DNA of 64,000 nucleotides from Nocardiopsis sp. FIRDI 009 (GCF_003386285.1 NZ_QPNC01000012.1:60756-124755); one strand, 5' to 3'; shown: positions 55,314 to 63,372, counted from the stretch's first letter. Translations and numbers: made by a program. The notes: a model not told the origin generated them from the sequence alone.

Positions 55314-55354
55314 GTCCGCCTCGCGCACCGGACGAACACGTACGCGAGGCGGAC
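55314..55354. terminator. Terminator after xylA
   Basis: GTCCGCCTCGCG (55314-55325) pairs perfectly with CGCGAGGCGGAC (55343-55354) around a 17-base loop, 120 bases beyond the xylA stop. Confidence 0.75.
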
Positions 55355-55386
55355 GCGTTCGACGACGACGGGCGAGGCGGGCGTCG

Positions 55387-55604
55387 ATGGCCGTGGGCGA
55401 CCCAGCGCTGGTCGAGACGCCGACAGCGGTCGGCCGGTTCGACCCCGGTCGGTTCCGGCCGGTCCCGGCCGGGGCCGAACCGGTGGCCGAAACCGACGCC
55501 CGTGCGCCCCTCACCTCCTCGACGCCGAGGTCATGTCGGCGCGCTTCCCGGAACGGCTCGCGACGGGGAGCTCACGTCAGACCGATCCGAGTGACCACGG
55601 GTGA
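55387..55604 (+). pseudogene. Decayed vapC (PIN toxin) remnant
   Basis: One frame encodes GDPALVETPTAVG, a shifted frame continues APHLLDAEVMSARFPERL and stops. These match the first half of the intact VapC at 62710-63105 (DNSALVEMLTAVG, APYLLDTEVMSALL) with similar spacing; the frame breaks between them and the C-terminal half with the last acidic residues is missing. It is a relic toxin gene between xylA and the GH31 gene. Confidence 0.65.
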
Positions 55605-55647
55605 GCACCCGGCGCCCCCGAGGAGGAGGAGCGGGGACACCGGGTGC
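55605..55647 (-). terminator. Probable terminator of the GH31 gene
   Basis: GCACCCGG/CCGGGTGC form an outer stem and CCCCG/CGGGG an inner one, ending six bases from the GH31 stop on the minus strand. No T-run. Confidence 0.55.
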
Positions 55648-55652
55648 GGCTC

Positions 55653-57623
55653 TCAACCGGCGATCGGCACGTCGGCGCCCTCGCGCAGCAGCACCGGCAC
55701 CCGGTCCAGCGGCGCGTCCAGCTCGACCACCCCTCCGCCGCGGTGGACGGCGCCCGTCCACGGGTCGGTCCAGGCGGCCCCCTCGGGCAGGTACACCTCC
55801 CGGGACCGGGCCCCGTACTCGGCCACCGGCGCGACGAGGACGTCCGGACCGAACAGGAACTGGTCGTCCACCTCCCACGCGCGGGTGTCGTCGGGGAAGT
55901 CCACGAACAGCGGGCGCATCGGCGGCAGTCCCCGCTCGTGGGCGGCGCGCATCTGCTCCATCACGTACGGCCGCAGCCGCTCACGCAGGAACAGCATGTC
56001 CCGCAGGAGGGGGTAGACCTCCTCCCCGTACGACCAGACCTCGTTCGGACCGCCGCTCATGCCGGGATGGAGGTCGTGCGAGAACGGCTCCCGGTAGCCG
56101 TGCAACCGGAAGAGCGGGCAGAACACCCCGTACTGGAACCACCGGACCATCAGCTCCCGGTACTCCGGGGACTCCTGGTCGCCGCCGTGGAAACCGCCGA
56201 TGTCCGTCGTCCACCACGGGATCCCCGACATCGCGACGTTGAGCCCCGCGCGGATCTGCGTGCGCAGGGACGCGAAGGTCGCGGGGATGTCGCCCGACCA
56301 CAGGGCCGCGCCGTGGCGCTGGCTGCCCGCCCACGCCGACCGGCAGAGCGTGATCACCTCGCTCTCCCCCGCGGCGAGCATTCCCTCGTGGAAGCCGCGC
56401 GCGTGTTCGGCCGGGTAGATGTTGCCCACCTCGGTCCCCGGTCCCGCGTGGTACCGCAGGTTCTCCGGGTGCCCCGGCTTGAGCTCGGGCTCGCACGCGT
56501 CCAGCCACCACGTCCGGATTCCCAGCGCGTGGTAGTTGCGGCGCACCCTCTCCCACACGTAGGCGCGTGCGTCGGGGTTGGTCGGGTCGTAGAAGGACAC
56601 CTGCACCTGGGCGTCCACCCCCTTGTCCGCCCAGTCGGCGTGCACCGGCGGACCCTGCTCGGTGGCGACCAGGTAGCCCTTCCGGAGCATCTCGTCGTAG
56701 TTCTCGCTGAGCGGGCTCACCGACGGCCACACCGACACCATCAGCTCCACCCCCATCTCCCGCAGCTCGTCCACCATCGCCTTGGGGTCGGGCCACTCCG
56801 CGGGGTCGAACCGCCAGTCGCCCAGGTGCGTCCAGTGGAAGAAGTCGCTCACGATGACGGAGAGCGGCAGGCCGCGCCGCCTGTACTCGCGGGCGACCCC
56901 CATCAGCTCGTCCTGGGTCCGGTAGCGCAGCTTGCACTGCCAGAACCCCGAGGCGTACTCCGGCAGCATCGGCGCGTGCCCGGTGACGTCGGCGTAGTGC
57001 TCCATGATCCGGGCGGGCCCGTCACCGGTGGTCACCCAGTAGTCGATCTGGCGCGCGGAGTCGCTCACCCACCGGGTGCCGTTCCCCGCGAGCTCCACCC
57101 GGCCGGTCGCGGGGCTGTTCCAGAGGAACCCGTAACCGCGCGAGGAGACCGTGAACGGGATGCTGACCTCGGCGTTGCGCTGCACCAGGTCGATGACGGC
57201 GCCCTTCTGGTCCAGGAGGCCGTGGGTGTGCTGCCCGAGCCCGAAGAACCGCTCGTCGTCGTGGGCGCGGAAGCGCTGCTCGATCCGGTAGTAGCCGTGG
57301 CCCGTGGAGGTGTACACGCGGGGACCGGGCCACCAGAAGTGGGCGCGCTCCTCGGCGACGAGCTCCTCGGAGCCCCTGAGGAAGCGGAGCATCCCGTCGT
57401 CCGTGACCTCCAGGGTGAGCCCACCGCTGACCAGCACGGCGGTGTCCCCGTCGACGCGGACCTCCGCCCGGGACGGCGGCCGATCGCCCAGGGCGCCGGG
57501 GATGTCCTCCCTCAGGACGGACAGGCCCGCCCGGACGCGGATGCCGTCGGGCCCCCATGCCTGGGCACGCACGACCTGGTGACCGCCGCGCCACTCGATG
57601 CCGTCCTCGATCTCGTTGAACAC
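55653..57623 (-). CDS. GH31 alpha-xylosidase
   Basis: This is a 656-residue glycoside hydrolase. The N-terminal beta-sandwich runs to about residue 215, then the TIM barrel with nucleophile Asp375 in TWWLDACEPEL and acid/base Asp445 in LWSGDIPATF. The Asp-Ala-Cys-Glu-Pro nucleophile segment and overall type fit alpha-xylosidases that remove xylose from the non-reducing end of xyloglucan oligosaccharides. No signal peptide, so intracellular. GTG 57623 follows GGAAGGACGAC. A LacI palindrome lies about 50 bases upstream. Confidence 0.88.
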   Translation of the reverse strand: MFNEIEDGIEWRGGHQVVRAQAWGPDGIRVRAGLSVLREDIPGALGDRPPSRAEVRVDGDTAVLVSGGLTLEVTDDGMLRFLRGSEELVAEERAHFWWPGPRVYTSTGHGYYRIEQRFRAHDDERFFGLGQHTHGLLDQKGAVIDLVQRNAEVSIPFTVSSRGYGFLWNSPATGRVELAGNGTRWVSDSARQIDYWVTTGDGPARIMEHYADVTGHAPMLPEYASGFWQCKLRYRTQDELMGVAREYRRRGLPLSVIVSDFFHWTHLGDWRFDPAEWPDPKAMVDELREMGVELMVSVWPSVSPLSENYDEMLRKGYLVATEQGPPVHADWADKGVDAQVQVSFYDPTNPDARAYVWERVRRNYHALGIRTWWLDACEPELKPGHPENLRYHAGPGTEVGNIYPAEHARGFHEGMLAAGESEVITLCRSAWAGSQRHGAALWSGDIPATFASLRTQIRAGLNVAMSGIPWWTTDIGGFHGGDQESPEYRELMVRWFQYGVFCPLFRLHGYREPFSHDLHPGMSGGPNEVWSYGEEVYPLLRDMLFLRERLRPYVMEQMRAAHERGLPPMRPLFVDFPDDTRAWEVDDQFLFGPDVLVAPVAEYGARSREVYLPEGAAWTDPWTGAVHRGGGVVELDAPLDRVPVLLREGADVPIAG

Positions 57624-57670
57624 ACGTCGTCCTTCCGGTTGGGGGTGGTGGGCGCCGCCGTCGAAGGCTG

Positions 57671-57684
57671 TCGAAGCGCTTCGA
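57671..57684. promoter_or_regulatory. LacI-type operator (GH31 promoter)
   Basis: A perfect TCGAAGCGCTTCGA palindrome sits 48 bases upstream of the GH31 start, in the gap after the lacI-family gene. Confidence 0.87.
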
Positions 57685-57722
57685 TGACGTGCCCGGGAAA
57701 CGGGACGGGTCGGTGGGTCGGG

Positions 57723-58706
57723 TCAGGGTGCGGTCGCCGTGCTCTCCCGCACGCTCAGGGTCGGTTCCAGGAGGGTCACCCCGGACACGTCCTCGCCCTC
57801 GATCTTGTCCATCAGCAGGCCGACCGCCCGTCCGCCCAGCTCCTCGGCGGGCAGTTCCACGGAGGTCAGGTGCGGCAGTCTCGGGGTGATCGACCCCATG
57901 ACGACCACGGACAGCTCCGGCGGGACGCGGCCGTGCTCCTCGAAGGCGTCGAGCAGGGGGACGACCGAGGGCTCGTTGTGGACGATGAGCCCGGTCAGCC
58001 CGGGGCGGTCGCGGACGAGTCCGGCCGCCACCTCCCGTGCCGTGTCCGGCTCGCACGGGTGGAGGGTCACACGGACACCGCGCTCACGGGCCGCCCGCTC
58101 GAAACCGGCGACGGTGCGCTCGGCGAACCCGGAACGGCGCTCGTAGACCGAGGGCGGCTGGCCGACGAAGGCCACGTCCGTGTGCCCGAGTTCGGCGAGG
58201 TGCTCCACGCACGCCGCACCGGCGGCGGCGAAGTCGAGGTCGACGCAGGTCAATCCCTCGGTGTCCTCCGGAACGCCGATGAGCACCGACGGCAGGCCCA
58301 GCGATCGCAGCACGGGCACACGCGCGTCGTCGGCCGCCACGTCCATGACCACGACACCGTCGACCATCGCGCCCGCGGCGACCCGGCGCAGCCCGTCGGG
58401 CCCCTCCCCCTGGGTGAGCAGGAGGACGTCGTGGTCGTGGGAGCGGGCCGCGGTGACCACGGAGACGGCGAACCGCATCGCGGCGGGAACGTGGACGTCC
58501 TCGCGCAGGGGCACGACCAGGGCGATGACGTTGCTGCGGCGGCTGGCGAGGGATCGCGCCCCCGCGTGCGGTTCGTAGCCGAGCGCCTCGATGCTCTCGC
58601 GCACGCGGCGGGCGGTGCTCTCGGAGATCGAGCGCTTGCCGCTCAGGACGTAGGAGACCGTGCTCGGCGACACGCCCGCGTGCCGGGCCACATCGGAGAT
58701 CCGCAC
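57723..58706 (-). CDS. LacI-family repressor
   Basis: This 327-residue regulator has the helix-turn-helix RISDVARHAGVSPSTVSYVL at the N-terminus, a hinge helix (about 45-55), and a periplasmic-binding-type sensor domain. GTG 58706. The TCGAAGCGCTTCGA palindrome, typical of LacI-family operators, lies 25 bases upstream of its own start and before three other genes, so it very likely controls them and itself. The inducer is probably an imported xyloglucan oligosaccharide; this is inference. Confidence 0.9.
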   Translation of the reverse strand: MRISDVARHAGVSPSTVSYVLSGKRSISESTARRVRESIEALGYEPHAGARSLASRRSNVIALVVPLREDVHVPAAMRFAVSVVTAARSHDHDVLLLTQGEGPDGLRRVAAGAMVDGVVVMDVAADDARVPVLRSLGLPSVLIGVPEDTEGLTCVDLDFAAAGAACVEHLAELGHTDVAFVGQPPSVYERRSGFAERTVAGFERAARERGVRVTLHPCEPDTAREVAAGLVRDRPGLTGLIVHNEPSVVPLLDAFEEHGRVPPELSVVVMGSITPRLPHLTSVELPAEELGGRAVGLLMDKIEGEDVSGVTLLEPTLSVRESTATAP

Positions 58707-58730
58707 GGTGCCGCACCGTCCCGTCGGTTG

Positions 58731-58744
58731 TCGAAGCGCTTCGA
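58731..58744. promoter_or_regulatory. LacI-type operator (own promoter)
   Basis: A perfect TCGAAGCGCTTCGA palindrome lies 25-38 bases upstream of the LacI-family start, indicating autoregulation. Confidence 0.87.
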
Positions 58745-59248
58745 TGAGATGTTACGCAGGACACCCACCCCGCGCAACGGCCTTCGGGCCCGTCCGGGTC
58801 CGGACCGCCGCGAACGGAACGGGAGGGAGGGGGGAGGGCGCTCGGGTGTCGCTCCGTTGCCGCCGCCCGCCGCCACGGCCGTGACAGACCCGACGACCGG
58901 CGACCCGACTCCCGTTCGCACACGTGGCGGCCGGGTCACGGTGACGCCCGGTCGACCGTCAGGCGCGGCGAGCCGTTCGATCGCTGTGCGGGCGCGGGCT
59001 GAGGGCGGGTGAACCGGGTGAATTCTCCCCTGAACGGAGGGTGTTCCGAAAAACCGACCGAAGGTGTCCACCACCGGCCCCGGTGAACCGGTGTACCCCG
59101 GACGCCGTTCGGGCATCCGTTCGTCCGGCCGCCATCGGATACGGCCGTTCTGACATGCGGGCGGGGGAAGAATCCTGACGGCGTGGATGTGTCCGTGACC
59201 CGCTGGCCTCCGTCCGCCCCTCCCCCTCCGGCGGGGGCGAACGGCGGT
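58745..59248. other. Intergenic stretch without supported gene
   Basis: About 500 bases between the lacI-type gene and the ATPase gene. Open frames here lack starts with ribosome-binding sites and show no recognisable motif; I see nothing firm. CCCCTCCGGCGGGGG near 59230 is a small hairpin, possibly the end of the ATPase transcript. Confidence 0.5.
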
Positions 59249-59776
59249 CTACACGGCGACCAGTGATCGGGGCGCGGCGTCCCGCTCCAGGCAGACGCGG
59301 ACGGTCAGCGGCCCGCCCGCCGCGCCGGTCCAGTCCCAGTACGACGCCAGGGCGTCGACCAGCCGGAGGCCGTAACCGCCGCCCCTGAGGGGGTCGCCGC
59401 CCTCCTCGATCCGGGGCACCGGGATCGTCGGGCCGGGCCGGGGGCCGTCGTCGGTGACGGTCAGGATGAGGACGTGGCGGCGGCGTTCGACCACCACGGT
59501 CACGGTCCCGCCGGGGTCGCCGGACCGGGTGTGCCGGTGGGCGTTGGTCACGAGTTCGCTGACCACGGTGACCAGCGGGAAGGCCGCGTTGGGCGTGGTG
59601 CGCGCGATCTGGTGCGCCCAGACGCGGGCGATCCGGACGTGGCCCGGGTCGGGGCCGAGCACGATCCCGCAGCGGTGGGGGTCGGTGAAGCTCAGCCGCC
59701 GGGGCAGTGGGACGCTCGCGGTGCGCTGGCGGGGTACGCCCGTCGCGGGCTCGCGTCGAGGAGTAGCCTCGTTCAT
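59249..59776 (-). CDS. RsbW-like ATP-binding protein (HATPase_c_2)
   Basis: This is a 175-residue histidine-kinase-like ATPase fold protein of the anti-sigma/RsbW type abundant in actinomycetes. The N box is VTVVSELVTNAHRHTRSG; the G1 region is LTVTDDGPRPGP and the G2 region GGYGLRLVDALASYWDW. The class binds ATP and usually holds a sigma factor or anti-anti-sigma protein, partner unknown. It is divergent from the DUF5753 regulator. Confidence 0.82.
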   Translation of the reverse strand: MNEATPRREPATGVPRQRTASVPLPRRLSFTDPHRCGIVLGPDPGHVRIARVWAHQIARTTPNAAFPLVTVVSELVTNAHRHTRSGDPGGTVTVVVERRRHVLILTVTDDGPRPGPTIPVPRIEEGGDPLRGGGYGLRLVDALASYWDWTGAAGGPLTVRVCLERDAAPRSLVAV

Positions 59777-59962
59777 GTTCGTACCTGTCGTCGTGAGAGC
59801 GCGGGTGTGAACCGGGTCCCGGGGCCGTTGACGCGATCGCCGGGACTTCCTCGTCTCTCAGGCTGTGGCAGGGGCCGGACGGGAGGGAAGCGGTTCTACG
59901 AGATGGCCGCGATCTGGGGACTTCCGTATGTACGCGTACGTGTTCACTGACAAGCTGTACGC

Positions 59963-60769
59963 ATGGACGAACCCCGGAAGCCGGAGTGGGTCAGGTTCGG
60001 GCAACGGGTGAAGCGCCTGCGTAGGCAGCAGGGGCTTTCACTCAACGAACTCGCCAGGAGCACGGGCTGGTCGGCGTCCTACCTCGGCAAGATCGAGAAA
60101 GCGACAAGAGCCCCGAACGGGGACGTGGTGACCGCGCTGGACCGTGCGCTGCGTACGAACGGCGCCCTGCTCCGCGAGTGGGGGGACGTGCTCAAGTCGA
60201 GGACGGAGCCCGAGTGGTATCGGCAGTCCCGTGACTACGACAAGCGCGCCCGCGAGATCCGCTTCTTCCATCCCGTGGTGGTGCCGGGTTTCTTCCAGAC
60301 CTCCGAGTACGCGCGGGTGCTGATCACCCATGCGGTGCCAGGCGCGTCGGAGGAGTACATCCAGAACGTCATCGACACCCGAGCATCGTGGCGCGCGGAT
60401 CTGAAGACGGACGCCGGTCTGATCCTCAACGTCATCATGGCCGAGACCGCCCTCTCGCTGCCGATCCCAGCCGAGATCATGTGCGAGCAGCTCGACCGGC
60501 TCATCCAGGAGTCGCAGGAAGCCGCGATCACCATTCAGATCCTCCCTGCTGGGGTACCTGACCTCGCCTGGATCACCGGACCGTTCAGATTGATATACAT
60601 CGAGGATGAGCAGGCCGTCCTGTGCGTGGAACACCCGGTCGGGGAACTCCTTGCCGATGGTGTCCGTGAAATCCGCAACCTGGAGGCGGTCTTCAGCAGG
60701 CTCCAAGCGTGGGCGCTTCCCCCGGACGCCTCGGTGCGGAAGTTGAAAGAGATGAGGCAGGCACTGTGA
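59963..60769 (+). CDS. DUF5753 helix-turn-helix regulator (Scr1-type)
   Basis: This 268-residue regulator has an Xre domain (about 10-65; QGLSLNELARSTGWSASYLG) followed by the DUF5753 domain (about 85-265), here with VVPGFFQTSEYARVLI and the VEHPVGELLADG region. Such proteins pair with DUF397 proteins in Scr1/Scr2-type systems of actinomycetes. A 10-base palindrome GTACGCGTAC (59930-59939) lies 24 bases upstream. No clear ribosome-binding site. The stop overlaps the first DUF397 gene (GTGA). Confidence 0.88.
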   Translation: MDEPRKPEWVRFGQRVKRLRRQQGLSLNELARSTGWSASYLGKIEKATRAPNGDVVTALDRALRTNGALLREWGDVLKSRTEPEWYRQSRDYDKRAREIRFFHPVVVPGFFQTSEYARVLITHAVPGASEEYIQNVIDTRASWRADLKTDAGLILNVIMAETALSLPIPAEIMCEQLDRLIQESQEAAITIQILPAGVPDLAWITGPFRLIYIEDEQAVLCVEHPVGELLADGVREIRNLEAVFSRLQAWALPPDASVRKLKEMRQAL

Positions 60770-60951
60770 ACAGCTGGCACAAGTCGAGCTACAGCATGCG
60801 CGATCAGAGCTGCGTGGAGGTCCACGAGACTCCCCAGACCGTCCTGATCCGCGACACCCAAAACCGCGAACTGGGACACCTGACCTTCCCCGGCACCGAG
60901 TGGACCTCCCTCGTGGACACGCTCAAGGCACACGGGAGGCAGGCGCTGTGA
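60766..60951 (+). CDS. DUF397 protein, copy 1
   Basis: This is a 61-residue DUF397 protein: NSWHKSSYSMRDQSCVEV at the start, then IRDTQNRELGHLTFPGTEW. It starts at a GTG overlapping the DUF5753 stop and ends overlapping the next DUF397 start. Most of its length is repeated in that next gene. DUF397 proteins are the small partners of DUF5753 regulators. Confidence 0.9.
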   Translation: MNSWHKSSYSMRDQSCVEVHETPQTVLIRDTQNRELGHLTFPGTEWTSLVDTLKAHGRQAL

Positions 60952-61118
60952 ACAGCTGGCACAAGTCGAGCTACAGCATGCGCGAACAGAGCTGCGTGGA
61001 GGTCGCCGAGGGCGCGGTGACGGTCATGCGCGACACCCAGAACAGAGAGCTTGGGCACCTCGCGTTCAGCGCCAGCGAGTGGACCTCCCTCGTGGACACC
61101 CTCAAGCGGCGCGACTGA
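60948..61118 (+). CDS. DUF397 protein, copy 2
   Basis: This 56-residue paralogue is nearly identical at its start (NSWHKSSYSMREQSCVEV) and similar throughout (MRDTQNRELGHLAFSASEW). It begins at GTG inside the stop of copy 1, so the 182-base duplication preserved the stop/start coupling. A strong terminator follows. Confidence 0.9.
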   Translation: MNSWHKSSYSMREQSCVEVAEGAVTVMRDTQNRELGHLAFSASEWTSLVDTLKRRD

Positions 61119-61132
61119 GCACCACACCCGCC

Positions 61133-61165
61133 AGGGGCGCCCCTCCGTTCGGAGGAGGCGCCCCT
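61133..61165 (+). terminator. Terminator after DUF397 genes
   Basis: A 14-bp stem with one bulged base (AGGGGCGCC-CCTCC against GGAGG-A-GGCGCCCCT, loop GTTC) follows the second DUF397 stop by 14 bases. Confidence 0.85.
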
Positions 61166-61451
61166 TTCGCGTTCACGGGCGCTCACCACAGGACATCAAT
61201 TCGGGCAAAAAGCACCACACAAACTATCGGGACAAAAAGGGCTGGTTCTTCTCCTCACCCGCCCTGAGCTGGAACAACGAGAAACCTGGTTCTCGCGAGA
61301 CCCCTTTTTCGCAGAAAAATTCGCCCCTCCCCCCGGGCTCCCCTATTCTTTGTCCCGAACACAACCGCATACGCGAAGACCCCGCGGCGATTCAACTATC
61401 GCCCGGGGCCGTGGCCAGCAAGTTCACTCTTTAACCCGAAAGATTGCCGAC
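61166..61451 (+). promoter_or_regulatory. AT-rich leader region of the 61452 gene
   Basis: Nearly 300 bases of unusually low GC for this genome, with A- and T-runs, lie before a GC-rich gene. CGAGAA-ACCTGG-TTCTCG (61278-61295) is a 6-6-6 inverted repeat. It looks like promoter/operator DNA; no gene is supported. Confidence 0.45.
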
Positions 61452-61871
61452 ATGGGCTATTCTATCCCTGCCCTCCTGCGCCCAACCCTGGAGATCCTGA
61501 GGGCTCTCCTCACCCCCGCGCGCGGACGCCACTCCGCGGCCGCCGCCCGCCGTCGCCGCTCCACCCGGGTCCGCCGCTACGCGCCGATGCCCGCCCCCGA
61601 GCAGGCCGCCACCCCGGAACCCCGACCCGCGCCCGGACTGACCCCGCCGCCCGCGCCGATCCCGGCCGAGGACCTGGCCCTCGTGCGCCCCTACTACACC
61701 GCACACGAACACGGTCTCGCCCGCGCCCAGCGGGAGGCCACCGCCCGTCTGCGCTCCTGGGGAGCCGCCCCCGACCCGATCCCCGCGCCCCGACCGGTCC
61801 CGCCGGGCGACCTCCTCGCCCCGGACCACCCCTCCTTCACCGCCCGGCCCCGGACGGCGGTGGCCGTCTGA
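61452..61871 (+). CDS. Pro/Arg-rich hypothetical protein
   Basis: This 139-residue protein begins MGYSIPALLRPTLEILRALL, then Arg-rich (RRRRSTRVRRY) and Pro/Ala-rich segments, with a conserved-looking LVRPYYTAHEHGLARAQRE near residue 80-100. ATG 61452 is chosen because the upstream frame is AT-rich and unlike coding DNA. It overlaps or abuts the ATG of the broken ATPase gene at 61871 (TGATG), a pairing suggesting they formed an operon. Function unknown. Confidence 0.62.
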   Translation: MGYSIPALLRPTLEILRALLTPARGRHSAAAARRRRSTRVRRYAPMPAPEQAATPEPRPAPGLTPPPAPIPAEDLALVRPYYTAHEHGLARAQREATARLRSWGAAPDPIPAPRPVPPGDLLAPDHPSFTARPRTAVAV

Positions 61872-62368
61872 TGCGCACCGTCACCAAGGAACCCCGCCCG
61901 CTCGTCTTCTGAGAGCACCGCACCTACCCCGGCGACCTCGCCCGGCTCCGCGACGTCCGCGCCGACCTCGCCCGGGACCTGGCCGGGTTCGACCCGGACC
62001 TGGTGTCCACCGTCGAACTCGCGGTCAGCGAACTCTTCGCCAACTGCGTCAAGTACACGGACTCGGGCCGGGAGAACGGCGAGGTGATCCGTGGACTGTC
62101 GATGCCGGGGGAGGACGAACTGCGGGTCTTCCTGAGCGACTGCGGCGGGGGCGGAGGCGTCCCGCGCATCCCCGTGGAGCGGAGCGAGGACGAGTGGGAC
62201 TGGGCGGAGGGTCAGCGCGGGCTGGCGCTGGTCGAGAGCCTGTCCACAGCCTGGGGACACTTCCGCCTGGCACCCTGGGCCGACCTGGGCACGCACGTCT
62301 GGGCCACCTTCCCGGTCGAACCCGGCACGGCACCGTTGGGACTGCGCCCGTTCGTCTTCACCCGCTGA
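61871..62368 (+). pseudogene. RsbW-like ATPase gene with in-frame TGA
   Basis: ATG 61871 opens MRTVTKEPRPLVF, then TGA at 61910-61912, after which the same frame continues to 62368 with the ATPase N box ELAVSELFANCVKYTDSG and the C-terminal GLALVESLSTAWGHFRLAPW. A TGG in place of the TGA would restore one 165-residue protein. A shorter product from GTG 62003 is possible but would lack the N-terminal strand. The 3' 139 bases are duplicated at 63234-63372. Confidence 0.72.
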
Positions 62369-62371
62369 GAC

Positions 62372-62405
62372 GTGGGTCCCGGGGCGGCCCCGCCCCGGGA
62401 CCCAC
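62372..62405. terminator. Strong hairpin terminator
   Basis: A perfect 16-bp stem (62372-62387 with 62390-62405) with a two-base loop lies three bases after the broken ATPase gene. Confidence 0.88.
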
Positions 62406-62453
62406 GAGGAACCCGCGTAGGCGGCCCCACTCACCCGGAGACCTTGAATGCAT

Positions 62454-62483
62454 AATGCTTTCAATGAAGATAGAATGCTTTCA
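62454..62483 (+). promoter_or_regulatory. Direct repeats at the vapBC promoter
   Basis: AATGCTTTCA occurs at 62454-62463 and 62474-62483, exactly 20 bases apart, the second reaching the vapB start. TAGAAT (62471-62476) is a likely -10 for a leaderless message. The spacing of about two helical turns fits an antitoxin operator. Confidence 0.65.
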
Positions 62484-62713
62484 TGACTGCCCTCACCATC
62501 CGTGACATACCGGAAGAAGTCGTCAGGGAGATGAAGATCCGAGCCGCCAGGTCCGGTCAGTCCCTCCAGGCATACGCTCGCACCGTGCTCACCCGTGACG
62601 TCTCCAAGCCCACCCTGGCCGACGCCGTGGAGGCCGCCCGCCGCACCGCCCGGTCCGACGTCACCGTCTCCGACGTCCTGACCGCCATTGATGAGGGGCG
62701 AGCCGGGCGTTGA
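62483..62713 (+). CDS. vapB: VapB/FitA-type antitoxin
   Basis: This 76-residue ribbon-helix-helix antitoxin begins TALTIRDIPEEVVREMKIRA, then ARSGQSLQAYARTVL, typical of FitA/VapB proteins. The C-terminal half should occupy the toxin active site. It is leaderless-looking and overlaps the toxin start by four bases (TTGA). Confidence 0.87.
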   Translation: MTALTIRDIPEEVVREMKIRAARSGQSLQAYARTVLTRDVSKPTLADAVEAARRTARSDVTVSDVLTAIDEGRAGR

Positions 62714-63105
62714 TCGTCATCGACAACTCGGCGCTCGTCGAAATGCTGACAGCGGTCGGCCCGGTCGGTTCGGCTGTGGCCGACCGGGTGGCCGCAGCCG
62801 ACATCCTGTGCGCCCCGTACCTCCTCGACACCGAGGTCATGTCAGCACTCCTCGGCATGGCCCGTGGCGGGAAGATCACGCCAGACCAGGCGGAGGCGGC
62901 GATGAGCGCCTACGAACGGCTACCGATCGACCGTTACGACGCGCTTCCCCTGTGGCCCCGTGTCAAGGTGCTCCGCGCGAACCTGTCCGCCTACGACGCC
63001 ACCTATGTGGCACTGGCCGAAGCCCTGGGGGGCACGCTGATCACCAGCGATGCCCGCATAACCCGCAGCGGTGCGGCCCGATGCCCGGTGGAGGTCTTCG
63101 ACTAG
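62710..63105 (+). CDS. vapC: VapC toxin (PIN-domain ribonuclease)
   Basis: This 131-residue PIN nuclease starts at TTG. The four acidic residues are present: Asp5 in MIVIDNSALVE, Glu in LLDTEVMSALL, Asp in LSAYDATYVALAE and Asp in LITSDARITRS. It should cut tRNA or rRNA when freed from VapB. The module is bracketed by 139-bp direct repeats of an ATPase gene end. Confidence 0.9.
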   Translation: MIVIDNSALVEMLTAVGPVGSAVADRVAAADILCAPYLLDTEVMSALLGMARGGKITPDQAEAAMSAYERLPIDRYDALPLWPRVKVLRANLSAYDATYVALAEALGGTLITSDARITRSGAARCPVEVFD

Positions 63106-63180
63106 GAGAGGTCCTTCCCCGGGGTGTCTGGTCCGAGCATGAGGCGGGGGAACCCGTTTCCGGGGGCACCGCGTTCACCC

Positions 63181-63372
63181 CGCCGACCTCGCGCGAGACC
63201 TGGCCGAGCGGAAAACCAGCGCGATCCGGTCCCGGTCGAGAGCCTGTCCACAGCCTGGGGACACTTCCGCCCGGCACCCTGGGCCGACCTGGGCACGCAC
63301 GTCTGGGCCACCTTCCCGGTCGAACCCGGCACGGCACCGCCGGGACTGCGCCCGTTCGTCTTCACCCACTGA
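63181..63372 (+). pseudogene. Second, truncated copy of the ATPase gene
   Basis: 63181-63206 matches 61960-61985 of the first ATPase gene and 63234-63372 matches 62230-62368 with about four changes in 139 bases; the intervening 217 bases, including the ATP-binding boxes, are deleted. It cannot make a working ATPase. With the first copy it flanks vapBC. Confidence 0.8.

Noticed and set aside
60755..61002. Mobile element ends at the DUF397 repeats
   Set aside because: The repeat covers coding sequence of two paralogues, with no transposase or terminal inverted repeats.
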